From Pedobacter cryoconitis (GTDB taxonomy: Bacteria > Bacteroidota > Bacteroidia > Sphingobacteriales > Sphingobacteriaceae), in NCBI GenBank assembly GCA_019352875.1, contig JAAAFW010000006.1, forward strand, positions 451,743 to 515,742: 64,000 nucleotides of DNA, read 5' to 3'. Both the position numbers and the translations under genes were made by a program. The notes below the pieces were generated by a model, which saw only the letters and a list, made by a program, of their open reading frames with translations, was not told the origin of the DNA and ran no database searches. How positions within the stretch are numbered: position 1 is the stretch's first letter; each line of letters starts with the position of its first letter. Shown here in pieces: positions 7,769 through 16,234 of the stretch.

Positions 7769-10273
7769 ATGAAACACAATTACCTGTTCCTGTTGTTTTT
7801 AGCGGGCTTAGGTGGTCAGAGTATTGCTCAGACCAGGACCTACAGTCTGACTGAGACTATCAGCGAATCACCGAAAGCCAACTACCAGCTGGCATCCAGA
7901 TTTTCTCCTGAAAAATTAAAAAAAATCGTTTACTCTACTTCTGTTGATCCGCACTGGCTAAAAAGTAAACGGTTCTGGTATGTTTATGAAACTCCTGCCG
8001 GAAAAGATTGGTTTATCGTCGATCCGGGTGCAAAGTCTAAAAAGAAATTGTTTGACCCAGTTAGTCTTGCGGCGGAAATTACCACCATCATCCGTGATCC
8101 TTTTGACGGACAGCATTTGCCGATAGAAAATCTGACTTTCTCTAAAGATGAGAAATTCATCAGGTTTGAGGTGAAAAGTTCTGTTGATGAATTGAAAAAG
8201 GATCGTAAAGATTTGAAGGATGCAGATTCGATGCAGAAGAAAACTTATTTTTTTCAATACGAACTCCAGAATTCAAAACTGAAAGTTCTGGAAGATTTTG
8301 AAAAACCTAAAAAAAGACCGGACTGGGCGTCAATCGCGCCGGATTCCTCTGCAGTTATCTTTGCCCGCAACTATAACCTCTTCTGGATGGATAAGGCGAA
8401 TTACCTGAAGGCCGTTAAAAATGAAGAAGACAGTACTGTGGTCGAGCATCAGCTGACAAAAGATGGTCTTAAATATTATCCTTACGGCAGAAATGGCGAC
8501 GGGGAAAATAATGAAGAGCAAGAGAAAAATGATAAGAAGAGACGGGCGAGTTATGTGCTCTGGTCTCCGGATTCACATTATTTTGTGCTGACACGGGCCG
8601 ATACAAGAAAAGTTAAGGATCTTTGGGTAATTAATAATATTTCGAAAGGCCGCCCAACACTGGAAACCTATAAATATCAGATGCCCGGCGAAAAAGATGG
8701 GCCACTGGAAGAAGTTTATTTATTTGATTTTAAGAATAAAACAGGCAAAAAGTTAGCCGTTAACTCTTTTAAAGATCAGAGTCTGAGTATCTGGAATACA
8801 CCTGTACCTAATACTGACGGGGATAATGAGTTTAAACCTGCCATCTGGCTGGGAGACAACAATAAATTCTACTTGTCCAGAACAAGCCGTGATTTGAAAA
8901 GGGTCGATATCTGTGTTGTTGATCCGGCGACAGGTGCAGTTAAACCTGTAATTGAGGAACGTTTTAACACTTATGTAGAAGTTAACCGACCTGGAATAGT
9001 TCAGGGAACCAATGAAATTATCCATTGGTCTGAGCGTGATGGCTGGGGACATTTTTATCTGTATGACCAGAATGGTAAGCTGAAAAACCAGATTACCAAA
9101 GGACCTTTCCACACGGAAGAAATTATTAAAGTAGATTCCAAAAGCCGTGTACTGTATTTTACTGCCAATGGTAAAGAGGCAGGTGAGGATCCTTACTACC
9201 TGCATTTTTATAGAGTTAATTTCGATGGTTCCGGTCTGAAATTGCTGAACAGTGGTAATTTTGATCACGCAGTGAGTATGCAGGACGATGGTCCTTATTT
9301 TGTAAACAACTTTTCCAGGGTAAATACCGCGCCGGCTGCAACAGTAGTGGATCAGCAGGGTGGTCTTGTAATGAAGCTGGAAACTACAGATCTTTCTTTA
9401 CTGATGGCAACGGGTTATAAATTTCCGGAGACATTTAAGGTTAAAGCAGATGATGGTATTACAGATTTGTATGGAGTACTATATAAGCCGTTCGATTTCG
9501 ATCCGAAGAAAAAATATCCAATCATTGAATATGTGTACCCTGGTCCGCAGACTGAGGCTGTGAACAAGGCATTCAGTAAGAGTATGGACAGAACCGAAAG
9601 ACTGGCTCAGTTTGGTTATATCGTAATTACTGTGGGTAACCGAGGTGGTCATCCGGCACGTTCTAAATGGTATCATACTTACGGATACGGTAATCTGAGA
9701 GATTATGGTCTGGCCGATAAAAAAGTAGCTGTTGAGCAGCTGGCTGACAGGTTCAATTTTATTGACATCTCCAGAGTTGGTATTACCGGACATTCTGGCG
9801 GTGGATTTATGTCTACAGCTGCGATGCTGGTTTATCCTGACTTCTTTAAAGCCGCAGTATCTAATGCAGGTAATCATGATAACAGTATCTATAACAGATG
9901 GTGGAGTGAGAAACACCATGGCGTAAAAGAAATTATATCGGCCAAGGGTGATACTACATTCCAGTACAGTATTGATAAAAACCCGGATCTGGTTAAACAA
10001 TTGAAAGGGCATCTGTTACTGATGACTGGAGATGTAGACAATAATGTCCATCCGGCTAATACAATCCGTGTAGCAAATGCATTGATGAAGGCTGGTAAAC
10101 GTTTTGAATTTGCCATTATCCCAGGTCAGCGCCATAGTTTTGGTACGATGACAGAATATGCCTTCTGGAAACTGGCAGATCATTTCAACAGGTATCTGCT
10201 GGGAGACTTTACGACACCTGCACAGGTAGATATTCTGGAAATGGATCGTGAGGTAGAGAAGAATGGTAAGTAA
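7769..10273 (+). CDS. S9-family (DPP IV-like) serine peptidase, secreted
   Basis: This 834-residue exported peptidase has a signal peptide (MKHNYLFLLFLAGLGGQSIAQ). An N-terminal beta-propeller region (about residues 40-560) carries repeated W/PDS and LSRTSRD-type blades, and the C-terminal part is an alpha/beta hydrolase (about 570-820). The catalytic serine lies in GITGHSGGGF, the aspartate in MTGDVDNNVHP and the histidine in PGQRHSFG, so the triad is complete. Such enzymes trim dipeptides, often after proline, from peptides in the periplasm. It is a single gene with a strong terminator. Exact specificity (DPP IV, DPP7 or acyl-peptidase) is not fixed by what is visible. Confidence 0.9.
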   Translation: MKHNYLFLLFLAGLGGQSIAQTRTYSLTETISESPKANYQLASRFSPEKLKKIVYSTSVDPHWLKSKRFWYVYETPAGKDWFIVDPGAKSKKKLFDPVSLAAEITTIIRDPFDGQHLPIENLTFSKDEKFIRFEVKSSVDELKKDRKDLKDADSMQKKTYFFQYELQNSKLKVLEDFEKPKKRPDWASIAPDSSAVIFARNYNLFWMDKANYLKAVKNEEDSTVVEHQLTKDGLKYYPYGRNGDGENNEEQEKNDKKRRASYVLWSPDSHYFVLTRADTRKVKDLWVINNISKGRPTLETYKYQMPGEKDGPLEEVYLFDFKNKTGKKLAVNSFKDQSLSIWNTPVPNTDGDNEFKPAIWLGDNNKFYLSRTSRDLKRVDICVVDPATGAVKPVIEERFNTYVEVNRPGIVQGTNEIIHWSERDGWGHFYLYDQNGKLKNQITKGPFHTEEIIKVDSKSRVLYFTANGKEAGEDPYYLHFYRVNFDGSGLKLLNSGNFDHAVSMQDDGPYFVNNFSRVNTAPAATVVDQQGGLVMKLETTDLSLLMATGYKFPETFKVKADDGITDLYGVLYKPFDFDPKKKYPIIEYVYPGPQTEAVNKAFSKSMDRTERLAQFGYIVITVGNRGGHPARSKWYHTYGYGNLRDYGLADKKVAVEQLADRFNFIDISRVGITGHSGGGFMSTAAMLVYPDFFKAAVSNAGNHDNSIYNRWWSEKHHGVKEIISAKGDTTFQYSIDKNPDLVKQLKGHLLLMTGDVDNNVHPANTIRVANALMKAGKRFEFAIIPGQRHSFGTMTEYAFWKLADHFNRYLLGDFTTPAQVDILEMDREVEKNGK

Positions 10274-10292
10274 TATCTACGAATCTTCTAAA

Positions 10293-10327
10293 CAGAAAAG
10301 GCCCCGCAATTTGCGGGGCCTTTTCTG
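10293..10327. terminator. Bidirectional terminator
   Basis: A perfect 17-bp inverted repeat (core GGCCCCGCAA / TTGCGGGGCC, single-base loop) with A- and T-rich flanks lies between the convergent peptidase and outer-membrane genes. Confidence 0.92.
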
Positions 10328-10358
10328 TTTTTATACGGTTGTGTATAATTTCTACATA

Positions 10359-10967
10359 TTATAAGTAGAACTGAACACCTAATTTAGGAGCGAAAAAGTT
10401 TGCACCTACATTGAAGTTTTTAGAACCACCGATTTTGTCACCGTCAGCATTTTCTAAACGGTTATCATTGTAGCTGATACCTCTAACTGAAAACTCAATA
10501 CCGATTTTTTTACTTGGGAAGAATGCAAAACCAGGAGATAAAGCTACACCAACTTGGTTGTTGTTACCAGTTTTAACCATGTTGTTACCTTCAACATCAC
10601 CAACTTTAGTGTTACCAAATGTCATTGGAACTGATAATTGTCCGAAGAACTTAAATTCGTCAGAAATACCTTTATATGCACGAGCAAACGGACTAACCTC
10701 AAATGCATTAGATTTGATAGAAGCTGTAGTATTGTAAACTTTAGCGTAAGAATAACCAATACCTGTACCTACTGCGAAGTTATCAGAAACAAAATAACCT
10801 ACTGAAGGAATAACTGCGAAATTGAAATCGGTTTTTTTAGCGCCGCTTACTTTATTAGTATTTAATTCAACGTTACCGCCGATCATAAATTTACCTTGTT
10901 CTGTTTGTGCTTGTGTAGTGAAAGCAAAAGCGGAAACCGCTACGAGTGATAATAATAATTTTTTCAT
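10359..10967 (-). CDS. Outer-membrane beta-barrel protein
   Basis: This 202-residue protein has a signal peptide (MKKLLLSLVAVSAFAFTTQAQ). The rest is a series of short alternating strands with aromatic ends, as in small OmpW/OmpX-type barrels (for example NFAVIPSVGYFVSDNFAVG and GVALSPGFAFFPSKKIG). It ends with GVQFYL; a terminal aromatic-hydrophobic pair is normal for outer-membrane barrels. Frequent preferred codons suggest high expression. The function is probably structural or small-solute related; no substrate can be assigned. Confidence 0.8.
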   Translation of the reverse strand: MKKLLLSLVAVSAFAFTTQAQTEQGKFMIGGNVELNTNKVSGAKKTDFNFAVIPSVGYFVSDNFAVGTGIGYSYAKVYNTTASIKSNAFEVSPFARAYKGISDEFKFFGQLSVPMTFGNTKVGDVEGNNMVKTGNNNQVGVALSPGFAFFPSKKIGIEFSVRGISYNDNRLENADGDKIGGSKNFNVGANFFAPKLGVQFYL

Positions 10968-11351
10968 TTTATTGTGTTTTTAATTTAACCTTAGCCAGAT
11001 GGTTAGTTTTTTAGTTTCTGACTATGTTTGTCATATAGTCAAGCTTGGTGCCAAACAATTATTTAGCTAGTGTGCAGGAAATGAGGTTTTTTGTAAAACG
11101 CTATCAGATAGCGAGATAAAAAAAATTAGAAATTCCTTTATTATTTTGCGATGACATTCACAGAAAAATAACAATTTATTAATTTTCTGTTCATACAGAC
11201 ACTTTGACTTTGATTAGTACGATTGTCAGTTTTTTTTCGTTGTTGTCATGAAGATGTGACAGTATAAAAAACATTTCCTCTTGTTTTTCTGTGAACTGAA
11301 AAAAACTTAAATTCAGGAAATCATTCCGGCTACCTTAGGTGTTACTTAATT
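10968..11351. other. Intergenic promoter region, 384 bases, no gene seen
   Basis: This AT-rich region holds the divergent starts of the barrel gene and the GH130 gene. No open frame with coding character or strong hairpin is recognised. Its length and T-tracts suggest it carries both promoters, but no box is convincing. Confidence 0.4.
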
Positions 11352-12818
11352 ATGAGACTATTTATAGAACGCAAACCCGTTAAAGTTTATCCGGACCCAA
11401 AGCGGGTAATCGCGCGATTTTTCTTTAACGGAGATGACCGTGCAAAAGACGTTATCCGGAAAGTTCTGGAATTATCAGCAAAAGATGTTTTTGGCCTGAT
11501 ATCACCAATTCTTCAGGAATATTCCAAAAGGCATCGTAATATCACAAAGATCCTGACCAGGCATTGTAAAAAAATAAAACATGTAATGGACGACATCGGG
11601 ATCGACTATGAAAGTCTCAGTAAAAACCAGCGTTTACTACTCGGATCGTATTTTACACACGAATATTCTATAGAGTCGGCTGCTTTCTTTAACCCTTCTG
11701 TGGTCGAAGACCCGGATCAGTCGGAATTGGTAGAAGGGGAGAAGAGATTAATCATCAGTTTCAGGGCTGTCGGGGAAGGACATATTTCTTCAGTAGTATT
11801 CAGGCGTGCAATGGTCGATAAAAATGGAAATATAACGGTTAATCCCGCTGGTAATTATATTGACGAGGCAGAGATCATCAGGAATGCAGTATACAGTAAA
11901 AAGCTGTTCTTTAAGAAGGCTGCGGACGCTAGCATCGATTTGAGTATTCTGGACGAAATAGGTAACCAGCTGGAAGAAAAGTTTGATTATGCATTGCTGC
12001 GCAGGATTATTCACTCTTCGAAGAATCTGACAGACGATGACCTTAAGAAGCTGGAGTACGATAAAGTGCTCTGGTTGTCGGACACTTATCATGAAATTAG
12101 TTTCTCCCGCGATACTGATATTTCAGACCGTGTTATTTTTCCTATTTCAGAATTTGAACGAAAAGGAATTGAAGATGCCCGTTTTGTACGTTTTATCAAA
12201 GAAGACGGCTCCGTTATTTATTATGCGACCTATACTGCATTTGACGGCGCAATGATTCTGCCGAAGCTGCTGCAAACCACAGATTTTTATGATTTTAAAA
12301 TAAGCCCTTTGCATGGAGCCGGTGCGCAGAATAAAAACCTCGCTCTGTTTCCACGTAAAATTAACGGTAAATATGTGATGATGTCCAGAATCGACGGGTG
12401 TAATAATTACCTGATGTATTCTGATAAAATAAATGTATGGGATAACCCTGTCAAGTTACAGGAACCTAAGTTTCCGTGGGAACTGATTCAGATAGGGAAT
12501 TGTGGTTCACCGATCGAAACAGAAGCGGGCTGGCTGGTTATTACACATGGTGTGGGACCAATGCGCAGGTATTGTCTGGGCGCTGTGCTGCTGGACCTGG
12601 AAGACCCGTCAATTGAGATAGGACGTCTGGATGAACCCCTGGTTATTCCTAATCAGGATGAGCGGGAAGGATATGTGCCTAACGTATTATATTCCTGCGG
12701 TTCCATTATCCATAACGGAGAATTGATTATTCCTTACGGTCTTTCGGACTATTGCTCTTCGTTTGCGACGGTAAAAATAGATTTGCTATTAGCTAAATTA
12801 TTAGAAACGGGTCCTTAA
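11352..12818 (+). CDS. GH130-family mannoside phosphorylase-like protein
   Basis: This 488-residue cytoplasmic protein (no signal peptide) resembles the GH130 five-bladed propeller family, which phosphorolyses or transfers beta-mannosides. The region from about residue 180 shows blade motifs such as EIGNQLEEKFDYALLRR and FERKGIEDARFVRF (EDAR-type motif). It also has LFPRKINGKYVMMSR, EAGWLVITHGVGPMRRY and EREGYVPNVLYSCGSI. The N-terminal ~150 residues are extra to the minimal propeller, as in the longer GH130 members. It faces two GT4 glycosyltransferase genes tail to tail. A shared role in making and recycling a mannose-containing glycan is inferred. Confidence 0.8.
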   Translation: MRLFIERKPVKVYPDPKRVIARFFFNGDDRAKDVIRKVLELSAKDVFGLISPILQEYSKRHRNITKILTRHCKKIKHVMDDIGIDYESLSKNQRLLLGSYFTHEYSIESAAFFNPSVVEDPDQSELVEGEKRLIISFRAVGEGHISSVVFRRAMVDKNGNITVNPAGNYIDEAEIIRNAVYSKKLFFKKAADASIDLSILDEIGNQLEEKFDYALLRRIIHSSKNLTDDDLKKLEYDKVLWLSDTYHEISFSRDTDISDRVIFPISEFERKGIEDARFVRFIKEDGSVIYYATYTAFDGAMILPKLLQTTDFYDFKISPLHGAGAQNKNLALFPRKINGKYVMMSRIDGCNNYLMYSDKINVWDNPVKLQEPKFPWELIQIGNCGSPIETEAGWLVITHGVGPMRRYCLGAVLLDLEDPSIEIGRLDEPLVIPNQDEREGYVPNVLYSCGSIIHNGELIIPYGLSDYCSSFATVKIDLLLAKLLETGP

Positions 12819-12833
12819 GGATTCCGTTTCTAA
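12801..12833. terminator. Hairpin over the stop codon of the GH130-like gene
   Basis: TTAGAAACGG (12801-12810) pairs with CCGTTTCTAA (12824-12833), and TCCTTAAGGA lies in the loop. The repeat includes the stop codon. It lies between convergent genes but has no T-run, so termination is only probable. Confidence 0.5.
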
Positions 12834-12842
12834 TAAATATGT

Positions 12843-13853
12843 TTAAGATAAAATCTGATGGTAGAGACTGATATAGTCTGCTACCATTTTTTCTTTAGAG
12901 AATTGCGCAGCTGACCATTCCCGGCATACCGCTCTGCTAAGTGAGGGGATTCTGATAACAGACTCCGCTGCCTCTGCAATGTTATTTACCAGAAATCCTG
13001 TCTCGCCATCCTTTATAAGCTCTGGCATCGATCCGCGGTTAAATGCGATAACTGGTGTGCCGCATAACATTGACTCTGCAACACTCAGCCCGAATGGTTC
13101 GTCAAAGCTTATAGGGTGTAGTAATGCAATCGCATTTCCCATTAATTCATTGCGCTTATCGGGTCCGGCAGGGCCTGCATAAATGATCTGATCACTGAGC
13201 TGCGGTTCTATTTTTTCATTGAAATATTGCTGATCCTGTATAATACCGGCAATAATTAATTTGTGTTTGCTTTTCCTGGCTATAGCAATGGCTTCTTCAG
13301 TTCCTTTATGTGGGTGGATTCTACCGAAGAACAGCAGGTACGCTTCTCCTTCAGGTTTATTCTGAAACCTTAGTGCAGTTGTGTCTATACCATTATATAC
13401 GGTTGACAGATAGTCTAGGTCCGGATGCCGGTTTGCCTCGCTAATAGACACGTAATAATTTTTTGCATTATATTTTTTATATACAGGAATGATCTTCTCT
13501 GACGAGAATCCGTGTATAGTGGTAACTACCGGTGTACTAATTAGCCCGGTATAGCTCAGCGGCAGAAAATCAAAGTGGTTGTGAATAAGGTCAAAATCGG
13601 CAGCTGATTCCATCAGCTGCGCGATATGTAAGCACTCTATGACTTTGGCATCCTGATTACGGTCTTCTTCATAACCTTGCTCAGTTATACTTTTTAGTTT
13701 TGCATTGGTCTGAGAACTTCCCGTAGCGAAAAGTGTTACATCATGGCCGGCCTCTACCAGTCCTTCAGTAAGGTTTGAGGCCATCTGTTCCCAGGGGCCA
13801 TAATGTAAAGGCGGCGTACGCCAGGCAACAGTGGACAGAACAGCTATCTTCAT
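12843..13853 (-). CDS. GT4-family glycosyltransferase
   Basis: This 336-residue cytoplasmic GT-B fold enzyme transfers a sugar from a nucleotide donor. The N-terminal domain starts MKIAVLSTVAWRTPP and contains GPWEQMASNLTEGLVEAGHDVTLF. The donor domain has LLFFGRIHPHKGTEEAI (about residues 175-190), the C-terminal motif HPISFDEPFGLSVAESMLCG with E-x7-E geometry, and GTPVIAFNRGSMPELI. These features fit retaining GT4 enzymes. It overlaps the next GT gene by four bases (ATGA), so the two are translationally coupled. The donor may be GDP-mannose given the facing GH130-like gene, but that is inference. Confidence 0.88.
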   Translation of the reverse strand: MKIAVLSTVAWRTPPLHYGPWEQMASNLTEGLVEAGHDVTLFATGSSQTNAKLKSITEQGYEEDRNQDAKVIECLHIAQLMESAADFDLIHNHFDFLPLSYTGLISTPVVTTIHGFSSEKIIPVYKKYNAKNYYVSISEANRHPDLDYLSTVYNGIDTTALRFQNKPEGEAYLLFFGRIHPHKGTEEAIAIARKSKHKLIIAGIIQDQQYFNEKIEPQLSDQIIYAGPAGPDKRNELMGNAIALLHPISFDEPFGLSVAESMLCGTPVIAFNRGSMPELIKDGETGFLVNNIAEAAESVIRIPSLSRAVCREWSAAQFSKEKMVADYISLYHQILS

Positions 13854-16138
13854 TTCAGGAGCTCCTCTTTAATGGAAGCTTCTGTTTTATCGCTGAATTC
13901 ATATTCCTGCTCGAGTGCTTTAAGTACGGTCAGGTGGGAAATCCAGTAAGCCAGTGTACTCTCCGCGCCCTGATTCCGGTTAACGCCATAGGTCTGCAGT
14001 CCGTCACCACATCCTTTAGTTTCGTAGTCGTACAGGGGCAGTCTCAGGCTGTTTTCGCCCAGGAACCATTGATAACTGAGGTCCATCTGACGAATATATT
14101 TCAGGTCATGTGTAATTTCATAAGCTTTAAAGTACATCAATACCATAGCCATAGTTTCTATCGCTTGTTGGTCATAGATGGCCATCTCCTGGTTCTGATA
14201 CAACCATCCGTCATTTCCTACAGGATTCAGATATCCTTTGTCTAAGGTTTTACTGGTCAGGTAATCCATGCTTTCTAATGCTATGGCAAGTGATTCTTCG
14301 TCATGGCTAATCTCATAATGAGAAAGTAAAGCCAGGGGTAAGATCGCATTGTCATAAGTTAGCTGGCCTTCGTACCAGTGCCAGTCTTCCGTTCTGTTTT
14401 CTCTATATGCTTTTTTTAGCGGGATTGCTAGCTTATTAAACTCCTCTTTAATAAATTCATCATGTGGGTGGGCTTTTAAAAAACTACTCAGTCCGATCAT
14501 GGTGTTACCCAGACCACGCAAATGTTTCAATTTTTCAAAATGAGGGATCGAGCGCGCAAATAATTCTTTGGCGAATTCCCTATAGGAGTTATTAGGTGCA
14601 TTGCTACATAAGTACCCTAGCGCCCAAATGGTTCTCCCAAATGAATCTTCGGATCCAATCTCATCCAGATATTCTCTGCGAAAACTCAGGAAGTTCCTGA
14701 AGTTTCCGTCATCGCACTGCATATATTGAATATAACTCAAATAAACGGGTAACAGTTCCAGTGCAGCTTTACTCTTATTCTGCTGCCAGGCCATAATAAC
14801 CATAATCAGCGCTCTTGCATTGTCGTCCAGACAATAACCTTCCTTAAGATTTGGAATACCATATTTGGCATGTTGTACAATCCCGGTATCGTCAGTTAGA
14901 CGCTGAACATGAGCCATGCTAAAAGCAGGCATCATGTCAATATCAATAACCGGGCGTACTTCTTTTTTTCTTTGAATTGCTGCTGCAATAGATTTTTTCA
15001 GGGTATTGATAAACACGCCGCCGGTTTTCGGCCAGCGTAGTTTTAAACCATAATTATAAGCATTACTTTTAAGTGCCTTTAATTGTTCAGGATTATCTAG
15101 CAAATCGTTGACAATTACAGCAAGATTCTGCGAATCTTTGAAGTCAAATAACCTTCCACGATCGTCTGCCAGCAGTTCCTGGGCATGCCAGTATGGTGTC
15201 GAGATTACTGCCGCTCCGGCACCGATAGCGTACGACAGCGTGCCGCTGGTAATCTGAGCTTCGTTCAGATAGGGGGTGATATACATATCCGCTGCGGTCA
15301 GATAGCTGTAAAGCTCTTCTTCGGACACAAATTTATTGACAAAGATCAGATGATCTTCTACGTCCAGTTTTTTTGCCAGTCTTTTCAAACTGTCCCTGTA
15401 TTCTTCTCCGGAATTACGGATAACGCCCGGGTGTGTTGTTCCAAGTACGACATATACGACGTCTGGATGCTTAGCGACAATAGCCGGCAGTGCTTCGATC
15501 ACTGTTTCCAGTCCTTTATTTCTGCTGATCAGTCCGAATGTAAACAGTACAGTTTTATTTTTAAAAGGAAGAGATGCTTTCACAGGATTATCTGCCCTGG
15601 GTTCCAGATCAGGTACACCATGTTCAATGAGTTGTATCTTTTCTTCAGGGATACCATAAATCGTAGTCAGGAACTCAACTGCACGGTTACTCATAACGAT
15701 GATCTTCGCAGAGTACTTGGCTATTTCCCTGATAATGGTTAGCTGCATATACGTTGGATCTTTTAGGATCGTATGCAGAATCGTTACCAATGGTACCTGC
15801 AATCTGGCAATCAGTGGCAGGATATATACACCGCTTTCTCCACCGTAAATGCCAAACTCATGCTCCAGTATACAGGAATCTGTAAAGCTGGTATTAATGT
15901 AGTCTGCAGCGCGGATATAATCGTTCTGATTTTCTTGCTGGATACTAAACTGTACCTCTGGCGGATACTCATATGGATTAACCTGTTCTGTGTCGGTTTC
16001 AGAGTCCGTCAGTGCAACTACGAAGCTTTCTGCTGATACGGAAGCTTTGTCTGTTCCGATCGCATGCAGTAAATTCTGATTAAAAGTAGCAATACCGCAT
16101 TCCCGCGGTGGATAAGTAGATATATAGGCTATTTTCAT
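13850..16138 (-). CDS. GT4 glycosyltransferase fused to a helical (alpha/alpha) domain
   Basis: This 762-residue two-part protein has an N-terminal GT4 transferase at about residues 1-385, with YISTYPPRECGIATFNQNLL, HEFGIYGGESGVY, LFTFGLISRNKGLETVIEAL and ITSGTLSYAIGAGAAVIST. Residues about 400-745 form a helical domain of repeated hairpins with aromatic and acidic motifs (YCLDDNARALIMV, EDSFGRTIWALGYL, WHWYEGQLTYDNAILPLA), like (alpha/alpha)6 toroids of glycoside hydrolases and epimerases. The DDNAR and EGQLTYDN motifs suggest a real catalytic or glycan-binding pocket. It lies upstream of, and overlaps, a second GT4 gene. The fusion suggests synthesis and trimming or measuring of one glycan. 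Confidence 0.82.
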   Translation of the reverse strand: MKIAYISTYPPRECGIATFNQNLLHAIGTDKASVSAESFVVALTDSETDTEQVNPYEYPPEVQFSIQQENQNDYIRAADYINTSFTDSCILEHEFGIYGGESGVYILPLIARLQVPLVTILHTILKDPTYMQLTIIREIAKYSAKIIVMSNRAVEFLTTIYGIPEEKIQLIEHGVPDLEPRADNPVKASLPFKNKTVLFTFGLISRNKGLETVIEALPAIVAKHPDVVYVVLGTTHPGVIRNSGEEYRDSLKRLAKKLDVEDHLIFVNKFVSEEELYSYLTAADMYITPYLNEAQITSGTLSYAIGAGAAVISTPYWHAQELLADDRGRLFDFKDSQNLAVIVNDLLDNPEQLKALKSNAYNYGLKLRWPKTGGVFINTLKKSIAAAIQRKKEVRPVIDIDMMPAFSMAHVQRLTDDTGIVQHAKYGIPNLKEGYCLDDNARALIMVIMAWQQNKSKAALELLPVYLSYIQYMQCDDGNFRNFLSFRREYLDEIGSEDSFGRTIWALGYLCSNAPNNSYREFAKELFARSIPHFEKLKHLRGLGNTMIGLSSFLKAHPHDEFIKEEFNKLAIPLKKAYRENRTEDWHWYEGQLTYDNAILPLALLSHYEISHDEESLAIALESMDYLTSKTLDKGYLNPVGNDGWLYQNQEMAIYDQQAIETMAMVLMYFKAYEITHDLKYIRQMDLSYQWFLGENSLRLPLYDYETKGCGDGLQTYGVNRNQGAESTLAYWISHLTVLKALEQEYEFSDKTEASIKEELLK

Positions 16139-16176
16139 TGATTAAACGAAATGTGTTAGTTTCTAGCTCTACAAGC

Positions 16177-16213
16177 AAAAAAGCCGGCAATTGTTTTAGA
16201 AAAGCCGGCTTTT
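16177..16213 (-). terminator. Rho-independent terminator of clpB
   Basis: AAAAGCCGGC (16179-16188) pairs with GCCGGCTTTT (16204-16213). The A-run before the left arm gives the U-run for leftward transcription, 20 bases after the clpB stop. Confidence 0.85.
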
Positions 16214-16234
16214 GACAAATAAATGGTATTAGAA

